Positions 15,982 through 23,246 of a DNA stretch of 64,000 nt are shown piece after piece. The translations under genes and the position numbers were made by a program. This DNA comes from Dietzia sp. B32 (GTDB lineage Bacteria; Actinomycetota; Actinomycetes; Mycobacteriales; Mycobacteriaceae): positions 1,240,001 to 1,304,000 of the forward strand of contig NZ_CP093845.1 in the NCBI RefSeq assembly GCF_024732245.1, in the 5' to 3' direction. The notes below the pieces were generated by a model, which was not told the origin of the DNA, ran no database searches, and saw nothing but the letters and a program-made list of their open reading frames with translations. Position 1 is the first letter of the stretch, and every line of letters begins with the position of its first letter.

Positions 15982-16043
15982 CCGCGCGCAATCACTGCAT
16001 CCGCTCACGAACTATCGTGGGCGGCTGCAGTGATTGCGCGCGG
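15982..16043. repeat. 62-bp palindromic element, copy 1
   Basis: CCGCGCGCAATCACTGCA (15982-15999) is exactly complementary to 16026-16043. Inside, CCGCTCACGA pairs with TCGTGGGCGG apart from one G-T, leaving an ACTA loop. The whole element is a near-perfect 29-bp stem. It lies 128 bp before the AbiEi-like gene. A second copy, 52 of 62 bases identical, follows that gene. Confidence 0.9.
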
Positions 16044-16171
16044 TTGTCCGGCGAGACCTGGTCCAGGACTGCCAGACCCTGAATTTCACAGGGCCGGCTT
16101 TTCCACAGGGCCCGGCCACCGGCCTTCTTTGTGGGCCGGATTCACCAGGGGGCCCTGGCACCGTTGCCGCC

Positions 16172-17110
16172 ATGACACCAGCGATCCCGTTTGTCACGGG
16201 GCAACCATTCACCACGGCAGAGGCGACCCGGGCGGGACTGTCGCACCGCGCACTCACTGCCGCGGTCTCTGCAGGAAGCCTGATCAGGAGCAGGCACGGG
16301 TGGTTCCATGTGCCCGTCGCCGGTGAGTCCCGGAAGGCCTCCGCCGTCAGGTCCTCCAGGATCGCGCTGGCGGAGGGGCCGGCCGGGGCACTGATCAGCC
16401 ACCACACGGCAGCGGAGCTCCACGGCCTCCCCCTCGTCAGAACCCGGACCCAGGGCGTCCACCTGACGGTCGGCCGGCCCGCCGGAGGCCGCAGGACCCC
16501 TCACGTCCAGATCCATACCTCTCCGGGGAGTTCCCTGTCAGCCACCGAGGTCGACGGCATCCCCGTCACGACCGTTGATCGGACGATCATCGACCTTGCC
16601 CGCACTGCAGGCTTCGATGCGGGTGTCTGCGCGGCAGACCATGCGCTGCGCCTGAAGTTGGTCACGCGGGCTTCCCTGGTGAACGAGCTCGAACTCCACC
16701 GCGGCCGCACCGGTGTCGCGATCGCCCGAGAGGCTGTCGAATTTGCGGACCCGCTCGCGGAGAGCCCCGGTGAATCGCTCTCGCGCTGCGTCATGAGATC
16801 CCTGCGTGCGATTCCGGCGCCTCGACTGCAACATCGATACCTCTCCGAGGAAGGGCAGGTTATCGCCCGGACCGACTTCTCCTGGGGAGAGGGCGCACTG
16901 GCCGGGGAGTTCGACGGCAGGATCAAGTACTCCGGCCGCGCCGGCAACAGCGCGGACCCGAGCGAGGTGGTGTGGCTCGAGAAGCAGCGCGAGGACCAGC
17001 TGAGGGATCTCGGCGTCGTGGTGATCCGGTGGATCTGGGACGACCTGTTCAAGCCCGTCCGGTTCGAGCGACTGCTGCTCGGCGGGCTACGACGAGCGCA
17101 CCTCCTCTGA
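16172..17110 (+). CDS. AbiEi-like winged-helix protein with C-terminal PD-(D/E)XK nuclease-like (DUF559-type) domain
   Basis: 312 residues. The N-terminus (about 1-50), FTTAEATRAGLSHRALTAAVSAGSLIRSRHGWFHV, matches the AbiEi_4 winged helix of type IV antitoxin-like proteins. The C-terminus (about 220-312) has IARTDFSW, GEFDGRIKYSG and EKQREDQLRDLGVVVIRW, the D...E-x-D...K then (R/K)xxxLxxxGxxVxRW layout of DUF559/Vsr-like nuclease folds. No AbiEii nucleotidyltransferase toxin lies beside it, so it is not an ordinary toxin-antitoxin pair. The gene sits exactly between two 62-bp palindromes (15982-16043, 17161-17222). ATG 16172 has only a weak ribosome site. Target and activity are unknown. Confidence 0.75.
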   Translation: MTPAIPFVTGQPFTTAEATRAGLSHRALTAAVSAGSLIRSRHGWFHVPVAGESRKASAVRSSRIALAEGPAGALISHHTAAELHGLPLVRTRTQGVHLTVGRPAGGRRTPHVQIHTSPGSSLSATEVDGIPVTTVDRTIIDLARTAGFDAGVCAADHALRLKLVTRASLVNELELHRGRTGVAIAREAVEFADPLAESPGESLSRCVMRSLRAIPAPRLQHRYLSEEGQVIARTDFSWGEGALAGEFDGRIKYSGRAGNSADPSEVVWLEKQREDQLRDLGVVVIRWIWDDLFKPVRFERLLLGGLRRAHLL

Positions 17111-17160
17111 CCTGTCCACAGCCGACCTCACGCACCGGCCAGCAGCGCACCTCACGCCAT

Positions 17161-17222
17161 CCGCGCGCAACCACTGCAACCGCTGACGAATTCTCGTGCG
17201 CGGCTGCACCGTCTGCGCGCGG
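17161..17222. repeat. 62-bp palindromic element, copy 2
   Basis: Starts with CCGCGCGCAACCACTGCA and ends TGCGCGCGG, in the same orientation and of the same length as copy 1. It differs at 10 of 62 positions. Its outer arms have four mismatches, so it is the more decayed copy. It begins 50 bp after the AbiEi/nuclease-like stop. Confidence 0.85.
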
Positions 17223-17283
17223 ATGCTGGCGCGGCTGGGCCCGGCACGCAGCTGGGCACGGCGTGCGGCTGCGCCGAGTCGGC

Positions 17284-18255
17284 TCAGGGCGTGGGCGCCC
17301 CGCCCGTCACCGACAACGTGTTGCCGGTCGTGTACGACGACTCCTCGGAGGCCAGATACACGTACGCGCCCGCCATCTCCACGGGCTGGCCGGGCCTGCC
17401 GAGCGGATTCTTCTGCCCGAAGTACGGGAGCTTCTCCGGCTTCTGCCCGCCGGTGACCTGCAACGCGGTCCAGAATGGCCCGGGCGCGACGGCGTTGACG
17501 CGGATCCCCCGGGGCGCGAGCTGCTGCGCCAACGCCTTGGACATCGTGTTGACCGCAGCGCGAGAGGTCGCGTAGTCCACGAGGCCCGGCGACGCGGTGT
17601 AGGCCTGGACAGACGAGGTGAAGATGACGCTCGCACCGGGCTGCAGGTGACCGAGCGCTTCCTGCATCATCCAGAACGGGGCGGAGATGTTGACGTTCAT
17701 CGTCTCGGACCACTGCTCGGAGGTCAGGTCCTCCAGGTTCTCCACGTACGTCTGCCGGGCGGCGTTGAGCACCAGCACGTCGATCCCGCCGAGCCCCGCG
17801 ACGGCGTCGCGGACGATCCCCCGCGCGACCTCCTCGTCGCCGACATCGCCGGGGAGCAGCACGCATGTCCGCCCGGCCTCCCGGACCAGTCGCGCGACCT
17901 CGTCGGCATCGGACTGTTCGGACGGCAGGTAGCCGATCGCGACATCCGCGCCCTCGCGGGCATACGCGATCGCCACGGCCCGGCCGATCCCCGAGTCGCC
18001 TCCGGTGATGAGCGCCCGCCGACCCGTGAGGCGACCGTGGCCGACGTACGACGTCTCGCCGTGATCCGCGGGCGGGTCGAGCTCCGACGCGAGCCCCGGA
18101 ACGGGCTGCGACTGCAGCGGAATGTCCACCTCGTACTTGGAGGTGGGATCGACCAGCACGGCGCCGTCGACCAGCACCGCGGCGTCGGGCTGGGCGGCGT
18201 CGGGCTGGAGAGCGTCAGGCTGCTCGGAGGGTGAAGCGGTGGGGTCGGTGCTCAC
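17284..18255 (-). CDS. SDR family oxidoreductase with YxxxR in place of YxxxK
   Basis: 323 residues. After a ~60-residue leader rich in QPDA repeats comes the SDR core: LITGGDSGIGRAVA (NADP site), VLNAA, FTSSVQ and the active-site tyrosine in VDYATSRAAV. Here the lysine of the YxxxK pair is arginine, which is unusual for a catalytic SDR. The C-terminal PVEMAGAYVYLASEESSYTTGNTLSVTGG is typical. The leader and DHGETSYVGHGRLTGR resemble the general-stress YhxC/YghA group, whose substrates are unknown. GTG 18255 is chosen because AGGAGG lies at 18263-18268. Confidence 0.8.
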   Translation of the reverse strand: MSTDPTASPSEQPDALQPDAAQPDAAVLVDGAVLVDPTSKYEVDIPLQSQPVPGLASELDPPADHGETSYVGHGRLTGRRALITGGDSGIGRAVAIAYAREGADVAIGYLPSEQSDADEVARLVREAGRTCVLLPGDVGDEEVARGIVRDAVAGLGGIDVLVLNAARQTYVENLEDLTSEQWSETMNVNISAPFWMMQEALGHLQPGASVIFTSSVQAYTASPGLVDYATSRAAVNTMSKALAQQLAPRGIRVNAVAPGPFWTALQVTGGQKPEKLPYFGQKNPLGRPGQPVEMAGAYVYLASEESSYTTGNTLSVTGGAPTP

Positions 18256-18390
18256 GTGTGGGCCTCCTGGATCGTGTGGCTGCATCGACCGTACGCCCCG
18301 CCGCGCGACCACCCGTCCGGATGCGAGGTCGTGCCGAATCCCCCACACTGCGGAAGAGAACTCAACTTCCCTCGAGACGAAGGAGCAAGC

Positions 18391-18615
18391 ATGCCCCGTT
18401 ACCGCGTGATTGACCCCGAGCAGAACGTGATCGACGAGAAGGAGTTCGCCGACGACACCAAGGCCTACGACTGGTTCAAGACGGTCGAGGTCCCGGACGA
18501 CGCGCTCGGTTACGCCATGGAGGTCGACATGGACGGCAAGTGGACACGCTTCGAGATCAACGACGGCGGCACCAACACCTCCCCCGCGGCCGACGAGGGC
18601 ACCGGCATCGCCTGA
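18391..18615 (+). CDS. Small hypothetical protein, YRVIDPEQNVIDEKEF type
   Basis: 74 residues from ATG 18391 with AAGGAG six bases upstream. MPRYRVIDPEQNVIDEKEFADDTKAYDWFKTV and the beta-like MEVDMDGKWTRFEIN suggest a compact alpha/beta fold, with a disordered acidic tail. There are no cysteines and no membrane segment. It is divergent from the SDR gene and followed by a hairpin. I do not recognise a named family. Confidence 0.65.
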   Translation: MPRYRVIDPEQNVIDEKEFADDTKAYDWFKTVEVPDDALGYAMEVDMDGKWTRFEINDGGTNTSPAADEGTGIA

Positions 18616-18637
18616 GCCCGCCCCCGCGGACAGCGTC

Positions 18638-18684
18638 ACTCCGCCTCGCCCATCCCACTTCTCGTGGGGGGAGCGGGGCGGAGT
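18638..18684 (+). terminator. Bidirectional hairpin terminator
   Basis: ACTCCGCC at 18638-18645 pairs with GGCGGAGT at 18677-18684, continuing inward through CCCAC/GTGGG around a TTCT loop. It lies between convergent genes and could serve both. Confidence 0.65.
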
Positions 18685-18687
18685 CGC

Positions 18688-19182
18688 TCATTTCGACCGC
18701 CCCGCCCGGTGGAGGTGGCCGCGGATGGCGAGCATCATCGAATCCATCCGCGCGGCCTCGTCGAGCAGTTCCGCGACGACGGCCGGCGCGTTCGAGCGAT
18801 TGTCCAGGCAGGCGGTGTTGGCCCGCTCCAGCAACCCGGCGAAGTCCGGATCGGCATCGAGGTGGTCTCTGATCTCGGGGTACGCGCCCTCCAGCGGGGT
18901 GCCGATCCCCAGCGTGAACCGGATCTCGTACCAGCGGTCGAGGGTCTGCGTCAGCGCTTCCAGCGCCAGGAGGTGGGTCCGCCGGGCCGAGTCCACCGCC
19001 CGCTCGGCGGTGAGCTGCACCGGGTCGGCCCCGAGTCTGAGCCGTCGGCGGCGGGCCAGATCCGCCAGCCCCGACTGCACCAGCCATCCGGTCGCCGCAA
19101 CCCAGGTGGCCAGCCCGGCGACAACCGTGAGCAGGAGCAACGCGAGGATGAGCGGCACGACATCACCCCCCGCCCAGTGCAC
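18688..19182 (-). CDS. Hypothetical single-span membrane protein
   Basis: 164 residues. One strong membrane helix (VVPLILALLLLTVVAGLATWVAATGWL, about 8-35) is followed by a basic RRRRLRLGA stop-transfer patch and a helical cytoplasmic domain with a LLDEAARMDSMMLAIRGHL end. Its start overlaps the end of the upstream gene by 20 bp, so the two are translated as a pair. Family not recognised. Confidence 0.6.
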   Translation of the reverse strand: MHWAGGDVVPLILALLLLTVVAGLATWVAATGWLVQSGLADLARRRRLRLGADPVQLTAERAVDSARRTHLLALEALTQTLDRWYEIRFTLGIGTPLEGAYPEIRDHLDADPDFAGLLERANTACLDNRSNAPAVVAELLDEAARMDSMMLAIRGHLHRAGRSK

Positions 19183-19528
19183 GCAGGACGAGCGTCAGCG
19201 GGACGGACAGGAGCACCGCCGCCAAGATCCCGGCCCCGATCAGTTTCCCCACGCCCGTCCAGCGCAACTCCGCGCACTCCGCAGCGAGCGCAGCGGGTGA
19301 CAGGGGTGACGCGAGACGCCCGGCCGCTGCCGCGTGCGCCTCCGCGACCGTCGGCCAGGTCGCCGGGACGTGGGCGTGGGGGTCGCTTCCGAGTTCCTCG
19401 GCGACGACGAGCGCCCGCTGCTGATCCCATTCGGCCAGCCGCTGGTCGAGTTCGTACACCGCCGCCTCGGCCGCCTCGATCCGCCGCCCCTCGGCGGTTC
19501 GCGGGGAGGTGACCGACGGCAGTTCCAT
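19163..19528 (-). CDS. Hypothetical protein with C-terminal membrane anchor
   Basis: About 121 residues if started at the ATG at 19528; GTG or TTG codons up to 36 bases upstream are alternatives, and the GGAGGT touching this ATG is too close to serve it well. The N-terminal half is helical (RRIEAAEAAVYELDQRLAEWDQQRALVVAEEL, coiled-coil-like), and residues ~97-118 form a membrane helix near the C-terminus. It pairs with the overlapping downstream gene; the two may form a small membrane complex. Function unknown. Confidence 0.55.
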   Translation of the reverse strand: MELPSVTSPRTAEGRRIEAAEAAVYELDQRLAEWDQQRALVVAEELGSDPHAHVPATWPTVAEAHAAAAGRLASPLSPAALAAECAELRWTGVGKLIGAGILAAVLLSVPLTLVLRALGGG

Positions 19529-19567
19529 ACCTCCAGCTTCCACCACCCGAGCTGGGCCGGGCAAGGG

Positions 19568-20332
19568 TCAGCCCTTGACCAGCCCGCCGTCCACGATGAG
19601 GTTCTGTCCGGTCACGGCCCGTGCCCACGGGGAGGCGAAGAACAACACCGCGTCGGCGAGTTCGGCCGGGGTGATCACCCGTCGCAGCGGGGTGCCGGAG
19701 GCGATGATGTCGAACACCTCTTCAGGTGTAGCGGCGCTGGCGTCGGTGGTGCGCAGCAGGCCGCCCGAGACCATGTTGACCGTGATGCCGTCCGGCCCCA
19801 GATCCGTGGCCAGGGTCCGGGTGAGCGAGAGTGCGGCGGCCTTGGCGGCGGTGTAGTCGTGGTACGGCACCACCGGGTGCTGGAACAGGTTGGTGCCGAT
19901 GTTGACGATCCGGCCGAACCCGGCCTCACGCATCCCCGGCAGCGCGGCCTGGGTGGTGGCGAGGGTGGCCTTGACCGCGCCGCGCAACTGCGAGTCGAAG
20001 TCCTCCCAGGTCAGGGTCTCCGGACGCGGCCGGGCATCGCCGTTGAACTCGAAGTCGGCCAGCGCGTTGTTGACCACCGTGCTGATCGGCCGACCGAAGT
20101 GGGCGCGGGCCGCGTCGAAGAGGCCGCGCACCTCGTCGTCGTCGGTCACGTCGGCGCGTAGTGCGACGGCGCGGCCGGAGCCGAGCTCACGGACGAGGTC
20201 GGTGGCGGCGGCCTCGCTGCGTCGATAGTTGACGACGACGAGGGCGCCCTCGCGGGAGAAGGCGCGGATGATCTCCACGCCGAGTCCGCGGGCTCCGCCG
20301 GTGACCAGGACGACCTGCTCGCTGATACGCAT
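19568..20332 (-). CDS. SDR family oxidoreductase, 3-oxoacyl-ACP reductase-like, downstream of a TPP riboswitch
   Basis: 254 residues, classical SDR size. NADP motif VTGGARGLGVEII, VNNALADF, and the YTAAK catalytic pair in YHDYTAAKAAALSLTR are all present, and the C-terminal FFASPWARAVTGQNLIVDGG is standard. ATG 20332 has GGAAAGA upstream. The open frame continues 42 codons further up to a GTG at 20458 with a Cys-rich sequence (CKSCGC), which I do not treat as coding. The nearest upstream regulatory element is a TPP aptamer (20458-20538), so thiamine may repress it. A thiamine-pathway role is not evident from the protein. Confidence 0.85.
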   Translation of the reverse strand: MRISEQVVLVTGGARGLGVEIIRAFSREGALVVVNYRRSEAAATDLVRELGSGRAVALRADVTDDDEVRGLFDAARAHFGRPISTVVNNALADFEFNGDARPRPETLTWEDFDSQLRGAVKATLATTQAALPGMREAGFGRIVNIGTNLFQHPVVPYHDYTAAKAAALSLTRTLATDLGPDGITVNMVSGGLLRTTDASAATPEEVFDIIASGTPLRRVITPAELADAVLFFASPWARAVTGQNLIVDGGLVKG

Positions 20333-20661
20333 GCTGTTCTTTCCGGTACTCACTGCCACTCGCTTCCCGGTGGTTCCGCACGGCGAAGGTGATGAGTACC
20401 CGCCCGCCGCGCGACAACCGCACGACTTGCAGGCGACGCCGCCCGGGGCGACGCACACGACATTCCTCCGCTGGAACTACCCAGTTCAGGTTCGACGGGT
20501 GTGATCTCAGCTGCCCGGACGGGCAGCACCCCGTGTCGAAGCCGAGCCTACCCCGAGATTGCACCAGCTCACCGGCCCCGGCTCAGTCGAGCCCTCGCTT
20601 CATATTGTGGGCATTGCAGTCCTTTCTTTCACTTAGGCAACGAGAAAGGGATACGTTTTCA
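20333..20661. other. Intergenic region holding the TPP riboswitch
   Basis: Besides the aptamer (20458-20538), the stretch contains a 37-codon minus-strand frame beginning inside the aptamer (ATG 20463, stop 20350). On the plus side is a comparatively AT-rich segment (20590-20660) that likely carries the promoter of the small membrane protein. No other gene was recognised. Confidence 0.6.
20458..20538 (-). promoter_or_regulatory. TPP riboswitch (THI-box aptamer)
   Basis: Read on the minus strand: P1 CGACA (20538-20534), GGGGTGC, a P3 hairpin TGCCCGTCCGGGCA, the invariant CTGAGA (20510-20505), ACCCGTCGAACCTGA, then TGGGTAGTTCCAGCGGAGGAA and closing TGTCG (20462-20458). Every conserved block of the thiamine pyrophosphate aptamer is present in order. 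GGAGGAATG at its 3' end could be a sequestered ribosome site for a 37-codon leader frame (20463-20350). The first real gene downstream is the SDR at 20332, 125 bp away. Confidence 0.93.
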
Positions 20662-20853
20662 ATGTCACCGACTCACGCCATCATTCAGCCAGGGGATCGC
20701 TTCATGTACTTTCTCGTCTTCCTCATGGGCATGGCCCTCCTCGTCGGGTTCTTCTGGCTGTTGTCGCAACTGCTTCCCTACCTCATCGGGTTTGCAGTCC
20801 TGACCGTCGTGGTAATCGGCGGCATGTACATCTTCAGCAATAAGAGCGGTTAG
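20662..20853 (+). CDS. Small membrane protein (two hydrophobic helices)
   Basis: 63 residues from ATG 20662 (GAGAAAGGGA about ten bases upstream), or 49 from ATG 20704 (AGGGGAT seven bases upstream). Hydrophobic stretches YFLVFLMGMALLVGFFWLLSQLLPYL and IGFAVLTVVVIGGMYIF leave little outside the membrane. The surrounding DNA is less GC-rich than the window average, which may reflect a strong promoter or a recently acquired segment. No family recognised. Confidence 0.55.
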   Translation: MSPTHAIIQPGDRFMYFLVFLMGMALLVGFFWLLSQLLPYLIGFAVLTVVVIGGMYIFSNKSG

Positions 20854-21012
20854 AACGGACAAGAATTGCGACAATCGGGCCACTATCCCGTGCCCGCCCG
20901 CGACAAGCGGCAACCGTCTGCTCCCGCTTCCGTTCCCTTTCTGAGAATCGGGCTGCTAGTGACCCGAACCGATCCGCCCCGCGCACCTGGACACCCGTCC
21001 TAGGATCTGCGC

Positions 21013-22749
21013 ATGACCCCCGCCCCGCCGCGCGATCAGCGCCCCTCCGACACCGCTGATGTCATCGTGATCGGCAGCGGTTTCGGTGGCGCGGTGTCGG
21101 CTTTCCGGCTCGCCGAGGAGGGGCGTTCGGTCCTGGTGCTCGAACAGGGTCGTCGTCATACCCCCGCCGATCTCCTCGCCGCCCGCACCGACCCGCGCAG
21201 GTATCTGTGGCTGCCCGAGCTGGGGCTCAGGGGATTCTTCTGGCAGCGGGTCCTGCGGCACGTGGGCATCATCGGCGGCGCGGGCGTGGGCGGCGGCAGC
21301 ATCGTGTGGGCCGGCGTGCTGCTCGAGCCGAAGGACGAGTTCTTCACCGACCCGGCCTGGCCCCCGGTGGCCGACGGGTGGCGCGCCCAGCTGGCCGGGC
21401 ACTACCGCACCGCCGCCCGCATGCTCGGGCGCGAGACCACCAGCCACGTCGGCGAGATGGACGAGCACCTCGAGGCCACGGCGCGGTCGATGGGCGCCGG
21501 CGAGACGTACGGCCCGACCCCGATGGCGATCTGGTTCGGCGCACCCGGCGAGGAGAGCGTGACCGTGCCGGATCCGTTCTTCGGGGGCGAGGGTCCCGAC
21601 CGCACGGGGTGCCGGCTCTGCGGCGCATGCCTGGTCGGCTGCCCGTACGGAAGCAAGAACACCCTCGACCTCAACTACCTGTGGCTGGCCGAGCGCCGCG
21701 GCGCCCGGATCCTCCCCGACACCAAGGTCGACACGATCGCCGAACGCCCCGACGGTGGATTCGAGGTCCGCACCGCGGGCGGTGAGACGCTACACGCGGC
21801 CGAGGTGGTGGTGGCGGCGGGCGTCCTGGGCACCGTCGAATTGCTGTTCCGCTCCCGCGAGCTGGGCCTGCTCCCCCGCGTCTCGGCCCGGCTCGGCGAG
21901 GGTGTGCGCACCAACTCCGAAGCCATCACCGCGGTCCTGGCCGACGACCCCGATGCCGACCTCACCCCCGGCCCCACCATCTCGAGCGAGTTCTACCCGG
22001 ACGCCGCCACGCACGTCACCCAGAACCGGTACGTCGGCGGCTGGCACATGCGGCTGCAGCTCGGCCCGCTGATCGACGGCACCGACCCCGCCCGACGCCG
22101 GCGCGCGGCCCTGGCCGAGCTCGCGCGCCACCCTGTGCGGCAGGTGCGGCTGATGACCGCGCGCAACTTCATCGAGCGCCTGAGTGTGTTCACGGTGATG
22201 CAGAACGTGGAGAACGAGATCCGGCTCGTGTTCGACCGCTCCCCGATCACCCCGTGGCGGCGGGTGCTGCGGTCGCGGGCCGGGAAGGGCGAGCCGGCCC
22301 CCAGCTACCTGCCGCAGGCCAACGAGGTCGCGCGGCGGTTCGCCGAGTCGGTGGGCGGCCGGCCCCTCAACCTGCTGCTCGAGAGCGTGGGCGGCAAGTC
22401 GATCACCGCCCACGTGCTCGGCGGCGCGGCGATGGGGACCGACGCCTCCGACGGCGTGATCGACACCGATCACCAGGTCTTCGGACATCCGGGTCTGTAC
22501 GTGGTGGACGGGTCGTCGATCCCGGCGAACGTCGGCGTCAACCCGAGCCTGACCATCACCGCCATGGCCGAGCGGTTCGCCGCCCGCCACCGGGCCCGCC
22601 GCGCCGCCTCCCCCACCGCCGACACCGCCACCGCGTCCCCTACTGCAGCGTCCCCTAACCCCGCATCCCCTAACCCCGCGTCCCCTAACCCCGCGTCCCC
22701 TAACCCCGCGTCCCCCAACCCCACGTCTCCCACGATCGGAGCCCCGTGA
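21013..22749 (+). CDS. GMC-type FAD oxidoreductase, cholesterol-oxidase-like
   Basis: 578 residues. DVIVIGSGFGGAVSAFRLAEEGRSVLVLEQG is the FAD Rossmann motif (about 16-46). GGAGVGGGSIVWAGV follows, then a cysteine-rich CRLCGACLVGCPYGSKNTLD loop as seen in the mycobacterial ChoD-like branch. The C-terminal GMC block with VDGSSIPANVGVNPSLTITAMAER carries the active-site region. The usual core ends near residue 530; beyond it is a tail of ASPNP repeats encoded by a 15-bp tandem repeat. A sterol or other alcohol is a likely substrate class, but no steroid gene is nearby. Confidence 0.85.
   Translation: MTPAPPRDQRPSDTADVIVIGSGFGGAVSAFRLAEEGRSVLVLEQGRRHTPADLLAARTDPRRYLWLPELGLRGFFWQRVLRHVGIIGGAGVGGGSIVWAGVLLEPKDEFFTDPAWPPVADGWRAQLAGHYRTAARMLGRETTSHVGEMDEHLEATARSMGAGETYGPTPMAIWFGAPGEESVTVPDPFFGGEGPDRTGCRLCGACLVGCPYGSKNTLDLNYLWLAERRGARILPDTKVDTIAERPDGGFEVRTAGGETLHAAEVVVAAGVLGTVELLFRSRELGLLPRVSARLGEGVRTNSEAITAVLADDPDADLTPGPTISSEFYPDAATHVTQNRYVGGWHMRLQLGPLIDGTDPARRRRAALAELARHPVRQVRLMTARNFIERLSVFTVMQNVENEIRLVFDRSPITPWRRVLRSRAGKGEPAPSYLPQANEVARRFAESVGGRPLNLLLESVGGKSITAHVLGGAAMGTDASDGVIDTDHQVFGHPGLYVVDGSSIPANVGVNPSLTITAMAERFAARHRARRAASPTADTATASPTAASPNPASPNPASPNPASPNPASPNPTSPTIGAP
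22633..22722 (+). repeat. 15-bp coding minisatellite in the GMC gene
   Basis: Six consecutive 15-bp units of the form GCGTCCCCTAACCCC (the first diverged, the third and sixth with one change) encode repeated ASPNP pentapeptides at the extreme C-terminus. Near-identity of the units points to recent slippage expansion. Confidence 0.9.
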
Positions 22750-23201
22750 CCGCCGCCCTGCCGACCTCGCTCGGCCGACTGCGCGCCCTGTTCTCGCAGG
22801 CCGCGCCGCCGACCGACCCGCCCACCCCGGGCGACTACCTCGTCACCTTCGTCGGCCCCGCCCCGCTGAGGGTGGTGGCACCGCGCGCGATCGCCCTCGG
22901 CGGCATGCCGGGCTGGCAGGGCAAGCGTTTCGCCCCCGGGGGCGGCGCGATGAACCTGGTCGACGACGACGAGGGCCGCCCGCCACGGGAGACCCTGCCG
23001 ATGCGGGTGACGCTGGAGTCCTCGTGGCTCGACGGCGGTCAGGTGATCGTCTGCTCGTACGGCGCCTCGAGCCCGGTGCCGTGGCGTTGGGTGCGGGACG
23101 AGTTCCGGCCGCTCGACGACCGGCGCCTGATCGGCCTGACTTTCGCGGGCGGGCCCTGGTCGCGGGTCGCGGCGGCGCCGCTGCTGCTCACCCGGGCCTG
23201 A
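22746..23201 (+). CDS. Hypothetical protein coupled to the GMC oxidoreductase
   Basis: 151 residues from a GTG that overlaps the GMC stop (GTGA), so translation is coupled. The sequence is globular with no membrane helix: GDYLVTFVGPAPLRVVAPRAIALGGMPGWQGKRF and WRWVRDEFRPLDDRRLIGLTFAGG. Such small partners follow GMC oxidoreductases in related actinobacteria as far as I recall. I cannot name a domain. A role with the oxidoreductase is inferred only from coupling. Confidence 0.65.
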   Translation: MTAALPTSLGRLRALFSQAAPPTDPPTPGDYLVTFVGPAPLRVVAPRAIALGGMPGWQGKRFAPGGGAMNLVDDDEGRPPRETLPMRVTLESSWLDGGQVIVCSYGASSPVPWRWVRDEFRPLDDRRLIGLTFAGGPWSRVAAAPLLLTRA

Positions 23202-23246
23202 GCGCGGGGCGGGCGGCCGGGCGGGTCACCTGCCCGCCCGCGGCGC

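Noticed and set aside
16172-17110. A type IV toxin-antitoxin pair
   Set aside because: Only the AbiEi-like protein is present; no AbiEii-type nucleotidyltransferase toxin is adjacent on either strand.
20350-20463. A 37-codon leader frame starting inside the TPP aptamer as a real gene
   Set aside because: No homology recognised and Arg/Ala-rich composition; kept only as part of the riboswitch discussion.
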